Below are positions 15,076-22,930 of a stretch of 64,000 nt of DNA, piece by piece. A program made the translations under genes and the position numbers. How positions within the stretch are numbered: position 1 is the first letter of the stretch; each line of letters opens with the position of its first letter. The stretch is from the NCBI RefSeq assembly GCF_003315595.1, contig NZ_QNQU01000029.1, positions 1 through 64,000 of the forward strand. Reading direction: 5' to 3'. The notes under the pieces are model-generated. The model ran no database searches and had not been told where the DNA came from. It worked only from the letters and a program-made list of their open reading frames with translations. Source of the DNA: Pedobacter miscanthi (GTDB lineage Bacteria > Bacteroidota > Bacteroidia > Sphingobacteriales > Sphingobacteriaceae).

Positions 15076-17598
15076 TTAATTCGTTTTAAGTTTGATTACA
15101 GTTTTGAATCCCTCATTAGTGTCAATGATTTCTATCTCTCCATCGTTATCATTTACCGTATTTTTAACTAAGTACATACCAAGACCAGTGCCAATATCAT
15201 TTCCCAACCTGTCTTTCTTTGAAGTCGTAAATGGTAAAAAAACCGAATCCTTATCGCTCTTGAATACATCAGGTAGTCCCAATCCATTATCGGAGTAGGT
15301 AATGGATATAGTATTATCAATATACTCCAATAAAATATTAAGTTTTCTCTCTCTTGGCTCTCTCATATTATGAAATGAATCTATCGAGTTGGAAATCAAA
15401 TTGCTAAAAATTGTATTCAAGTCTATCTCAAAGGCTTTAAAAGTATAATCTTCCTTAATATTGTTTTGCAATTCGATAGTTATCTCACGCTTGTCGAAAA
15501 CCTTTCTCCAATCAGAAATTAGTGTGTTAAAATATTCATCCAGTCTTATCACCCTTCTTCTCCGTTTGTTTTTCTTAATGGAAGTTAGGGCATAGTCAAC
15601 CCAATGCATCATAAGTTCCGAATCTTTTTTGAAGATTCTCATTAGTTCTAAACCATCCCTGTAAACATATTCATCAGTCGGGTCAATAGGAGTTAATTTG
15701 GAATAAACTTTTTCCAAATGATTTATCCGAGAAAGGTTGTTTCGAACACCTTTTAGTTCATGAGAGAATGATGTTACAATTAGACCTAAACTTGCCAATG
15801 TTCTAACTTGGGACATCTCATTCTCTTCTTCTTCCTTTTGCAAGGGTCTAACGAGTGACTTCTGAATTATTTCTTGGTATGACTTTAATTCTTCTGCTAT
15901 GTTTTCATAAGGCTGAGACTGATCATTGCCTGCAGTTTTCGCACTTAATTTTTGTGCTTCTCTCTGCTCAATTATTAGTTCAGCTAGTCTTAAAGCTTCC
16001 GCTTCAGCCTCACGTTCTTGTTTCTCCTTTGCAATTCGCTTCATTTCAAGGTAGAACGGATGTAGTACTTTTGTACGATCAAGCTCAAATTCTTTAACAA
16101 TATCTGTTAATAAATTTTTTAGAACTTGAAAGGATTCGTTTTCAATCAAAGCCCCACGGTCGGATTTGTCAATCAAATCGCTATTTCCAACTCTTGAGAT
16201 GGTCAATAGACCTGAAATCTGATTTGCTCCAACTCTCCAGTCTCCAATTCTTTGCCCTGCGCCTGCAGTACTTTGACTTGCTCTGTCGCCTAATTTCAAC
16301 CAATCATTTCCGTTTTCTCCATAGGGTCTCACTCTAAACGAATCCCTGTATATTTTTATTCCACCAAATTTATCAATCAGAGCCTTTCGTTCCTTTGCAT
16401 TGATTACTTTGTATGGGTAGCCTTCCTTTTTAGAGATCTGATTCTTTAGGAAAAAAAAGCTGAACCTAAATGCGCCAATATTTTGAAATTTTCTTTCATT
16501 TTGGGGATCATTCTCCCATTTTGTCAATTCAAATACCGACCTTGAATACTTGAACTTCTTTTCTTCAAAAGTTTTGAGGTCTAATGGTGGTTTTGCATTA
16601 GTGAATAAATGAGAATATTGTTTTCGTACAATCCCTAAATCTAGTTCATTTCTCTCAATTTCAATTTCTACCTTCAAAGTTTTAGGATCAAAATTTGCTA
16701 CAACTTTGGTGTCATAATCATTTAAAAAGGACGTCTGAACCTCTCCAAAATCATCTGGAGATTGTTGGGAGATACATGCAACATGAAATGGAATTTTCAA
16801 CTCCTTTGGGGGAACTAAAGCCTCCAAGCTGTTGTATACGCTCCTAATATTTTCCTTTGACCAAGAATCCTTCAATTCTGTGATCTTAATCGCTGTTCCT
16901 GACTCGAATTTCACTGACTTTAAATAAGACCTTACCGTGTCCTTATCTATAAAACTGAGCTTTAAATATTGTTGTAGATTTTCATGCCTATCAGTTAAGG
17001 TCGAAGTAATTTCGCCTATCGCTAAATTACCTACCTCAAATTGTTCCCAATCCATTTCCCAAAACAGATTTGTAAAATGTTCGTTGGTTTTAGTGGATGT
17101 GAACATCTCTGTTTTGCTTCCCAATCTATCTAAAGCAAATCTACCAATTCCCTTTGCACCAGTTTTCACTCTTCCGCCATTTGAAACATAATCAACCTCC
17201 TTATTTCCTGTACCTATTTCCATCCAATGGTTTGCGATGGTTTTTCCATCCATTCCAGTCCCATTGTCTATAAGATAGATAGCATTGTCCCGAAAGAAAT
17301 ATTTTTGTAAAATCCTTGTTTCTGATTGCTTTAACCCTTTGTCTAATATATAACCTTCATCATTTTTTTTGTAAAATTCTTTAATATTGGATGAATCATT
17401 AATGTGTTCGTATTCATCGAAACTTAACGTCTCTGGTACACTTTCACACACTATATCGAAAATTATTAAACAGTTATTTGCATCTGCATCATAAGCATTT
17501 TTCACCAGCTCAATGGTAGCGCCTTCAGGATTTGTAAAATTCTGCTGACCGATTAATTTGGCTGTTCTGGCGGATACTTTGAATGGAATTTGCTGCAT
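15076..17598 (-). CDS. GHKL histidine kinase with two ATPase domains
   Basis: An 840-residue cytoplasmic protein with no membrane segment. The N-terminus (1-about 500) is a MutL/Hsp90/MORC-like GHKL ATPase plus transducer: N-box ELVKNAYDADA (30-40), DNGTGM (111-116) and GAKGIGR (147-153). A coiled region (about 530-590) leads to a histidine-kinase core: H-box SFSHELKG with His613, N-box IFSNLISNSIDSF, DNGLGLP, PFTTSK and GTGLG (803-807). So two separate ATP sites lie in one chain. The closed-ring ATPase half is in the place of a sensor domain. It is first in the kinase-receiver-HNH-methylase operon. ATG start. Confidence 0.85.
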   Translation of the reverse strand: MQQIPFKVSARTAKLIGQQNFTNPEGATIELVKNAYDADANNCLIIFDIVCESVPETLSFDEYEHINDSSNIKEFYKKNDEGYILDKGLKQSETRILQKYFFRDNAIYLIDNGTGMDGKTIANHWMEIGTGNKEVDYVSNGGRVKTGAKGIGRFALDRLGSKTEMFTSTKTNEHFTNLFWEMDWEQFEVGNLAIGEITSTLTDRHENLQQYLKLSFIDKDTVRSYLKSVKFESGTAIKITELKDSWSKENIRSVYNSLEALVPPKELKIPFHVACISQQSPDDFGEVQTSFLNDYDTKVVANFDPKTLKVEIEIERNELDLGIVRKQYSHLFTNAKPPLDLKTFEEKKFKYSRSVFELTKWENDPQNERKFQNIGAFRFSFFFLKNQISKKEGYPYKVINAKERKALIDKFGGIKIYRDSFRVRPYGENGNDWLKLGDRASQSTAGAGQRIGDWRVGANQISGLLTISRVGNSDLIDKSDRGALIENESFQVLKNLLTDIVKEFELDRTKVLHPFYLEMKRIAKEKQEREAEAEALRLAELIIEQREAQKLSAKTAGNDQSQPYENIAEELKSYQEIIQKSLVRPLQKEEEENEMSQVRTLASLGLIVTSFSHELKGVRNNLSRINHLEKVYSKLTPIDPTDEYVYRDGLELMRIFKKDSELMMHWVDYALTSIKKNKRRRRVIRLDEYFNTLISDWRKVFDKREITIELQNNIKEDYTFKAFEIDLNTIFSNLISNSIDSFHNMREPRERKLNILLEYIDNTISITYSDNGLGLPDVFKSDKDSVFLPFTTSKKDRLGNDIGTGLGMYLVKNTVNDNDGEIEIIDTNEGFKTVIKLKTN

Positions 17599-17616
17599 GT
17601 TTCTATTATTACCTCA

Positions 17617-17628
17617 ATAGATATCTAT
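17617..17628. promoter_or_regulatory. Palindrome in the operon's upstream region
   Basis: ATAGATATCTAT is a perfect 12-bp palindrome, embedded in a larger near-repeat (TCAATAG at 17614-17620 and again 17628-17634). It lies 19-30 bp upstream of the kinase ATG and 234 bp from the divergent gene's start. The position fits an operator or the 5' untranslated region of the operon. No binding protein can be assigned. Confidence 0.4.
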
Positions 17629-17861
17629 CAATAGACTGGTAATTTACGATGTTAACTTTTTTATTGCAATTAGAAAAAGTTATTTCAAATTATTTTACAT
17701 ACTCGATATATAAAACAGTGATATTTCGTTGAGTATCTGCGGTAATTTTGGTATTCATTAGGGGAGGACATTGTATGGATTTTGTTTAAATTCATATTTG
17801 TCTATACTCTGTAGTAGAAAATTGATCAATTTAAAGTTAATTTAGTGCTAAATAAATCTTT

Positions 17862-18563
17862 ATGTTACAGCACTCAGATACACTGATCCATTCTACCAAA
17901 ATTGATACCACTAAAATATTAGAAACCCGAATAGTTCTAGATACTCTTCGTCTGCCCTCAAATCAATCTCTCGATTTGATCGGTAAGGTAGATACATTTT
18001 ATAATAACGCCTGGAGCAAACTCATTTGGTTTGTCGCTACCTTAGTGACCCTTGGTGTGATAGTTATACCTATTTTGATTCAATGGTACCAACGAAGGCA
18101 ACTGCAGTTAAATAAAGAAGAATTAAAAACTGAAATCAAGAAAGAGTTTGAAGAAACGCTCTTGGAGTTAAAACAAAAGAACCAAGAAAACTTGGCAGAA
18201 TTGAGAACCGAAATGGAAATCCTTGCCAAAGGAATTGGAGCCAATGCTACAGCCTACATTGCAATGCAAGCAAAGAGATATGAAGTCGCAACTAACTCTT
18301 TCGCTAACGCTGTCCATGCATTGCTTTATTCCAATGATTTGCTCAACGCAAGAATAGCACTGAGTAACTGGAAGAAGTGTCTAAATGCTGAGGGCGTTAC
18401 TAAGAATAAGATATTAACATATGCTAAGAACATGGGCGGTGATTATAAAAAGAAAGTTAGGGAAATAAGGGAATTAGTGGTGGATAACGATATAATCAAT
18501 TCTTTAAATGAGATTGACGCAATTTTCGATGCTTTACCCGAAGATAATCAAGAAGAAAAATAG
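17862..18563 (+). CDS. Single-pass membrane coiled-coil protein, divergent to the HNH operon
   Basis: A 233-residue protein of unknown function. A polar N-terminal part (1-50) precedes one strong membrane segment (about 52-76, KLIWFVATLVTLGVIVIPILIQW), then RR and a charged coiled coil (about 80-125, rich in E/K). The C-terminal half (130-225) is helical and resembles tandem helical hairpins. It is the last gene before the right end and shares a 263-bp divergent region with the kinase operon. It may be a membrane sensor or effector for that system, or independent cargo. Confidence 0.6.
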   Translation: MLQHSDTLIHSTKIDTTKILETRIVLDTLRLPSNQSLDLIGKVDTFYNNAWSKLIWFVATLVTLGVIVIPILIQWYQRRQLQLNKEELKTEIKKEFEETLLELKQKNQENLAELRTEMEILAKGIGANATAYIAMQAKRYEVATNSFANAVHALLYSNDLLNARIALSNWKKCLNAEGVTKNKILTYAKNMGGDYKKKVREIRELVVDNDIINSLNEIDAIFDALPEDNQEEK

Positions 18564-18686
18564 CACGCAAAGTAATTGGTTTTGTTGATAACTCGCAAAA
18601 CATAACTTCAGTTTTTTACCTATAATTGCAACGTAAGGGGTTAGAGCCTTACATCAGTAGCGATATTAGAGCGTTAATCTTAATAG

Positions 18687-18724
18687 AAAGGTCACTGCAG
18701 CAAATGTTCGTGACCTTTTCTTTT
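18687..18724 (+). terminator. Terminator-like hairpin near the right end
   Basis: AAAGGTCAC (18687-18695) and GTGACCTTT (18710-18718) form a 9-bp stem with a 14-base loop, followed by TTCTTTTT. It lies about 125 bp after the coiled-coil gene and would stop transcripts leaving the element. Confidence 0.6.
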
Positions 18725-18733
18725 TAATAAAAA

Positions 18734-18753
18734 GGGGATAAATGCGGGGATAA
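18734..18753 (+). repeat. Right-end paired GGGGATAA repeats
   Basis: GGGGATAA at 18734-18741 and 18746-18753, with the same 12-bp offset and orientation as the pair at 2143-2162. It lies 87-106 bp inside the right core repeat. I infer arm-type integrase binding sites. Confidence 0.55.
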
Positions 18754-18839
18754 AATCAGTGCAAAACTTCTATTTTACAGCAATTTTTAATTCTAAATAT
18801 AGCTTTAAATTGAAATAAAGCATATTATTTGATGGTTGA

Positions 18840-18857
18840 TTTAAACTGTTTAAAGTA
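18840..18857 (+). repeat. Right core attachment repeat (attR core)
   Basis: Exact 18-bp copy of 2070-2087 in the same orientation, including the TTTAAAC-T-GTTTAAA inverted repeat. To its right begins sequence leading to the chromosomal SGNH hydrolase terminator. Confidence 0.7.
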
Positions 18858-18928
18858 TGATTATAGACAAAATCGAGTTTTGGACTTCAGAAATGTGGAA
18901 AACTTTTTTGTTAAAAAGCCGTGTAAAC

Positions 18929-18953
18929 CTCGCAGGTTTTTGAAACCTGCGAG
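18929..18953 (-). terminator. Terminator of the SGNH hydrolase gene
   Basis: CTCGCAGGTTT (18929-18939) pairs with AAACCTGCGAG (18943-18953), an 11-bp stem with a three-base loop, 27 bp after the stop at 18980. A related CAGGTTTTTGAAACCT hairpin is found at 43128-43156, so the element is also a dispersed repeat. Confidence 0.6.
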
Positions 18954-18979
18954 ATTTTAATATGAAAAAGCCTGATAAT

Positions 18980-19831
18980 TTATTGAGCTATTTTTTTGAA
19001 AACCCTTATAAGATTGTCAGCAATTATCTTATTCCCCTTATCCGAGGGATGAAGACCATCATACGTTATTTTCACTGCATCCAATGGGTAAGGATAATCA
19101 TCACCTTTGGAATTGAAAGGGATAGATGCTGAAGCAGGGTATTTATAGTTTTGGTATTCACCGGTGGAAGGATTCTTCAGTCTTTTAAACCTTACTGCTT
19201 TTTCCAGTTTGAGTTTTTGATTGTGGTAAAGATCTACCACAGGAAAGTTTTCGTGTTTTGCAATTTCGATTATTGCATTGGCAAACATCTCTAATGTCTG
19301 ACCGTTTTTAGCCTTATACGATCCGAATGCGTTGTTGTTGGCGTCAGCTACGTAAACAAAATCGTTTCGCTGCATTGGGGTTATAATTACAATTTTTGCA
19401 TTGGGATTTAATGTCCTGATTTTGTTAACAATAATACGGTAAGCTCCGCAGGTAGTACCGGTACCTGTATTGTTAAGGTAATCGTTGATTGATCCGACAG
19501 GTATGCCGGACCACCAATCGTTCGTGCCTAGGAAAATTGAATATAAATCAGACTGAACAATACCTAATTTCTCAATTTCTTTCGCAATGCCCACAGTGGT
19601 CCAGCCGTTATGGCCCTGGTTTATGTAGTTGATGTTTGGCAGTTGATCTTTAACCCTATCCAGATATCCTCTTTTTACACGGTTTCCGGTTTCATTTAAA
19701 TGGTTATTGAGGTAAGTAATGGAATCGCCGATGGCTGTCCATTTGATCTCTTTTGCGGGGATAAATGAAAAGTTAATAATGGATAGGAATAAAAATGATG
19801 TAATTATATTTTTAAAGGATTTTCTGCTCAT
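18980..19831 (-). CDS. Secreted SGNH/GDSL-family hydrolase
   Basis: A 283-residue esterase- or acyl-hydrolase-type protein. It has an N-terminal signal peptide (about 1-26), GDSIT (35-39, nucleophile Ser37), the oxyanion glycine in GHNGW, Asn in GTNDWW, and the catalytic Asp/His pair in DGLHPSDKG near the C-terminus: all four SGNH blocks. The likely location is periplasm or surface. Substrates of this family include acetylated sugars and lipids; the sequence does not show which. It is a monocistronic chromosomal gene directly right of the mobile element. Confidence 0.85.
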   Translation of the reverse strand: MSRKSFKNIITSFLFLSIINFSFIPAKEIKWTAIGDSITYLNNHLNETGNRVKRGYLDRVKDQLPNINYINQGHNGWTTVGIAKEIEKLGIVQSDLYSIFLGTNDWWSGIPVGSINDYLNNTGTGTTCGAYRIIVNKIRTLNPNAKIVIITPMQRNDFVYVADANNNAFGSYKAKNGQTLEMFANAIIEIAKHENFPVVDLYHNQKLKLEKAVRFKRLKNPSTGEYQNYKYPASASIPFNSKGDDYPYPLDAVKITYDGLHPSDKGNKIIADNLIRVFKKIAQ

Positions 19832-20077
19832 GCCTTGTTCAAAATCTTGGTTAATCCATAGTTGAAGACTGGCGATGAATTTAGCGAGAATATTTTATGT
19901 TTTGAAGTGATTGATTCTTTAAAAAAACAGATGCCCGGATAAAAGCCCAAACATCTATTTTTTCAGGGTATTGATCTATTTTTATTTTAACTTAATGAAT
20001 GATAACCTACATTTAACCTATCGCAACATGATCACAGGTTAAATAATTTATAGGGGGCTTCAGCAATGAGGCCCTTT

Positions 20078-21226
20078 TTATTCCCCACCGATTATATCAA
20101 CCAGAAAATTAAGCGCATCTGCAGAATGTAGTGCTTTAGTTGATTGCATGGTCATATCAGCTGTTTCGGAAGATCTTTTCAACATTTGTTTCTCATAAGC
20201 TGAAATCGCATCCCCACTGGTCTGGAAATTTTCATTTTTTAAACATTGGCTTAGTTCGAGCGCATCGAGCATGGCCATATTTACACCTTCTCCCGCATAA
20301 GGAGGCATCAGGTGTGCCGCATCGCCGAGCATGGTCAAATTTGGGAGAGTTTCCCAGTTCTGATCCAATGGCATGCAGTATTGCGGACGTGGGACAAAAG
20401 CACCCGATGCATTTTCGAACAGCTCGAGCCAAAGCGGATCCCAATCCGAAAATGTCTCTTTAAACCATATAATTACCTGGTTTTTATCTGAAAAATCGAT
20501 TCCAGACGCCGTTACCCAGTTTTCAGGTGCATTACAGCCGGTATAAAAAACCAAACTACCATCGCCTTTTGAACTTACAATGAGCGATTTCTCACCACCC
20601 ATGGCAAATATTTTTCCACCATTTAACAGTGCATGCATATTTGGTGCGGCTGTTTCAGATGAATAAACAGCACCTTCTACAATGGTAACACCCGAATAAA
20701 AAGGCTTAATAGGGGTAATGTACGGCCGGATTTTAGAGTTTGCACCATCAGCGGCAATGACGATGTCGGCCGTAACAAAAGTTCCGTTTTTAAATTCAAT
20801 CCGCCACGAATCCTTATCGGGTTGAAGTGATACAAAGTGACTGTTCCACACCACAGTATCTTTTTTCAATGAATCTAAAAGTATTTTTTGTAACGGACCG
20901 CGGTCTATTTCAGGGCGGAAAGCCTCTCTGTTGTCTGTATCGTTATCCTCGAATACAATGTTGCCATGCTGATCAATAATGCGGGTACGATCGGCTCCGG
21001 GGCGGTAGTTGGCCATAAAATCATCCATCAATCCGGCTTCTTTCAGTGCAGCCAAACCCGATTCTTCATGCAAATCGAGTGTTGCACCTTTTGGCCTTGC
21101 ATTTTCATCAGCATCGCGTTCGTAAACATTTACTTTAAATCCGTCCATTTGTAGCAAGCGGGCCAAAGTTAAACCACCGGGACCGGCACCGATGATGGCG
21201 ATTTTTTTATTTTTTAAGTTGTTCAT
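20078..21226 (-). CDS. TetX-like FAD-dependent monooxygenase
   Basis: A 382-residue class A flavoprotein hydroxylase. It shows the FAD dinucleotide motif GAGPGG (13-18), an Arg-containing YERDADENARPKGATLDLH stretch, the mid-protein FAD/NADPH block ADIVIAADGANSKIR and the FAD-ribityl motif GDAAHLMPPYAGEGVN. The order and spacing, including RPKGATLDLHEESG and GDAAHLMPP, resemble the tetracycline-inactivating enzyme TetX more than most hydroxylases, but I cannot show that tetracycline is a substrate. It overlaps the 3' end of the TetR gene by 20 bases and is probably co-transcribed with it. Confidence 0.8.
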   Translation of the reverse strand: MNNLKNKKIAIIGAGPGGLTLARLLQMDGFKVNVYERDADENARPKGATLDLHEESGLAALKEAGLMDDFMANYRPGADRTRIIDQHGNIVFEDNDTDNREAFRPEIDRGPLQKILLDSLKKDTVVWNSHFVSLQPDKDSWRIEFKNGTFVTADIVIAADGANSKIRPYITPIKPFYSGVTIVEGAVYSSETAAPNMHALLNGGKIFAMGGEKSLIVSSKGDGSLVFYTGCNAPENWVTASGIDFSDKNQVIIWFKETFSDWDPLWLELFENASGAFVPRPQYCMPLDQNWETLPNLTMLGDAAHLMPPYAGEGVNMAMLDALELSQCLKNENFQTSGDAISAYEKQMLKRSSETADMTMQSTKALHSADALNFLVDIIGGE

Positions 21227-21830
21227 GGTGTTTCTGATTGGTTATGCCTTTAATTACAATTTCACAGCAGGTTAAAACTAGCTCTTCATTAATAATTTGC
21301 TGCGGGCGGTCTAAATGATCGAAATATTCAGCTACAAGATCCTGAATAGGTGAAAAAAGCAGGGCCCTGTGCACATCATGAGGTAAATCGGGTATCAGGC
21401 CGGTTTTAACATGGGTTTTTAAAAAGCGATGTATTGGCGCAAAGAATTCTCCCTGCTGTATATTTTTTTCCTGAAAAGCCTTATTTAAAAGCGGAGAGGA
21501 TTTTCCATACTGGATTAAAGAGAAGGAGGGTTTATTATTTTTAAGGTAGTGAAAAGTATTTAACCACAATCTTTTCATGCCTTCAGCAAAACCCATTTCA
21601 GGATTGAAGTTTTCCAATATTGCTTTTTCGTAAGTGCCCAGTACTTCTTCGATAAAGAGTTTGACCAATAAATCTTCCTTGTTTTCGTACTTGATGTAAA
21701 TGGTGCGAGGAGATATATTGGCTGCCTTGGCAAGCTTTTGCATGCTGAGGTTTTCCAATCCCTCTTCAGAAATAATTTTTAAAGCAATTGAACGTATGGC
21801 TTCTTCCTTCTCTAAATTTTTTGGCCTCAT
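21207..21830 (-). CDS. TetR-family transcriptional repressor
   Basis: A 207-residue regulator. The N-terminal HTH (about 8-52: AIRSIALKIISEEGLENLSMQKLAKAANISPRTIYIKYENKEDLL) is typical TetR. The C-terminal ligand-binding domain is generic. It is the first gene of a pair with the TetX-like monooxygenase, overlapping it by 20 bases. A palindrome with TetR-like geometry lies 39 bp upstream (21869-21888). I infer autoregulation and induction of the monooxygenase by its substrate or a similar compound. Confidence 0.85.
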   Translation of the reverse strand: MRPKNLEKEEAIRSIALKIISEEGLENLSMQKLAKAANISPRTIYIKYENKEDLLVKLFIEEVLGTYEKAILENFNPEMGFAEGMKRLWLNTFHYLKNNKPSFSLIQYGKSSPLLNKAFQEKNIQQGEFFAPIHRFLKTHVKTGLIPDLPHDVHRALLFSPIQDLVAEYFDHLDRPQQIINEELVLTCCEIVIKGITNQKHHEQLKK

Positions 21831-21868
21831 ATTATGATATTATGTTGTAATTAATACGGATCAAAAGT

Positions 21869-21888
21869 AAGTAAACGTTTGTTTACTT
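21869..21888. promoter_or_regulatory. Candidate TetR operator
   Basis: AAGTAAAC-GTTT-GTTTACTT: two perfect 8-bp arms around a 4-bp centre, 39-58 bp upstream of the TetR ATG. The length fits sites bound by TetR-family dimers. No second palindrome of this quality is seen nearby. Confidence 0.65.
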
Positions 21889-21946
21889 TTAGATTTTATT
21901 GAAGATATTTAACTGATTTTGACAAATCAAACGCTATAAATAATTT

Positions 21947-22014
21947 TTAACCACAGATGCACACAGATAAACACGGATTTTTTATCTGTGTGCATCCTTT
22001 CCATCTGTGGTTAA
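21947..22014. repeat. Long imperfect inverted repeat
   Basis: TTAACCACAGATG (21947-21959) is matched by CATCTGTGGTTAA (22002-22014), and inside it CACACAGATAAA by TTTATCTGTGTG. The nested stems sit between convergent-side intergenic DNA of the TetR and deaminase genes. The 'accacagatg' text is common to dispersed Bacteroidota repeats, and it may act as a terminator. Confidence 0.55.
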
Positions 22015-22049
22015 TTTTTTATCCAAAAAGTGTTAAGTATTTTCCTATA

Positions 22050-22919
22050 CTAAAACTTATCCTCCATCCCAAATAAGCCTATTAATCCGCCGGTATGGAT
22101 GGCGAGAATTTTATCATCTTCGCCGATAAATCCCTTTTTTTGCAGATCTGCAATAGCAAAGCACATTTTTGCAGTATAAACAGGATCTAAAAGCAAGCCG
22201 GTTTGAGCAGTAAATGTTTTAATAAAATCGATCAGTTGAGGGGTGGTTTTGGCATAGCCGCCAAAATGATAATCAAGGTGCAATGCTAAATGATCGGAAA
22301 GGGGAGTGTATTTTGCTATTTCATCTTTAATAAACGAGCCGCCTTTTAATACGGGGATAATGTGGAGTTTGGTGTTTAATCCTTGTTGCTGAATTCCTTT
22401 TAATAATCCGGCTGCGGTAGTACCTGTTCCGGCAGCACAGAAAATATGATCATAATTTTCAATGAGTTCGCTGATGATTTGTGCGCAGCCAATTGTAGCT
22501 TCAGGCGAGGCTCCTCCTTCATCAATAAAATACGCTTCATCATTTGTAGCAAAATGCAACTCAAACAATTTATGTTTATCCCGGTAACTTTCGCGGTTGG
22601 TAAAAATGAGCTGCATGCCAAATAAGCTGCAAAGCAATAACATTTCATTCTTTACTTCTTCACCTCTTACAAAAGCTGTTGATTTTAATCCCGATCTTGC
22701 TGCTGCCGCGGCCGTAGCCACCAGGTGATTGGAATAAGCGCCGCCAAAGGTTACTAAATGTGTTTTGTTTTCTGCTTTTGCCCTGGCTAAAATGTATTTG
22801 AGTTTGCGCCACTTATTGCCCGAAATATAAGGGTCGATCAGGTCATCGCGTTTAACAAAAAGATTGTTAAATGGGGGCAATGTTATCTTTTGTACAGGAC
22901 TATATATTTCTTCGAACAC
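22050..22919 (-). CDS. ACC deaminase / D-cysteine desulfhydrase family protein
   Basis: A 289-residue PLP enzyme of the tryptophan-synthase-beta fold. The PLP lysine is in SGNKWRKLKY (Lys36), with the conserved TFGGAYSNHLVATA block (58-70) and a glycine-rich phosphate-binding loop AAGTGTTAAG. The family includes 1-aminocyclopropane-1-carboxylate deaminase and D-cysteine desulfhydrase; in most soil Bacteroidota such proteins are more likely D-cysteine or D-amino-acid lyases, but residues alone do not decide. It lies between a dispersed repeat and a bidirectional terminator. Confidence 0.82.
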   Translation of the reverse strand: MFEEIYSPVQKITLPPFNNLFVKRDDLIDPYISGNKWRKLKYILARAKAENKTHLVTFGGAYSNHLVATAAAAARSGLKSTAFVRGEEVKNEMLLLCSLFGMQLIFTNRESYRDKHKLFELHFATNDEAYFIDEGGASPEATIGCAQIISELIENYDHIFCAAGTGTTAAGLLKGIQQQGLNTKLHIIPVLKGGSFIKDEIAKYTPLSDHLALHLDYHFGGYAKTTPQLIDFIKTFTAQTGLLLDPVYTAKMCFAIADLQKKGFIGEDDKILAIHTGGLIGLFGMEDKF

Positions 22920-22930
22920 GTGTAAAAATA

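Larger units (their letters stand above)
2070..18857. mobile_element. Integrative element with regulated HNH/methyltransferase cargo
   Basis: About 16.8 kb bounded by an exact 18-bp direct repeat. A tyrosine recombinase starts 75 bp inside the left repeat. Paired GGGGATAA repeats of identical 12-bp spacing lie just inside both ends. Contents are accessory: recombinases, an XRE regulator, many short genes of unknown function, and a kinase-receiver-HNH-methylase operon. The interior looks more AT-rich than the flanks. I see no relaxase, VirB/Tra gene or phage structural gene, so it is not an obvious ICE or complete prophage; a satellite-like or mobilisable genomic island is more likely. Flanking genes (lysine aminotransferase, SGNH hydrolase) are intact chromosomal genes. 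Confidence 0.8.
18564..18979. other. Right-end region of the element, no gene
   Basis: Contains, in order, a GTAAGG/CCTTAC hairpin (about 18628-18647), a strong terminator-like hairpin (18687-18724), the paired GGGGATAA repeats (18734-18753), the right core repeat (18840-18857) and the chromosomal terminator of the SGNH hydrolase (18929-18953). No reading frame is convincing. Confidence 0.5.

Noticed and set aside
18628..18647. Possible tRNA-like or tmRNA fragment at the right end of the element
   Set aside because: Only one short hairpin (GTAAGG/CCTTAC) is present. No T-loop GTTCGA or acceptor stem could be found.
2070..18857. Complete prophage or conjugative ICE
   Set aside because: No capsid, terminase, portal, tail, relaxase or VirB/Tra motif is seen. 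Only integration functions and accessory cargo are visible.
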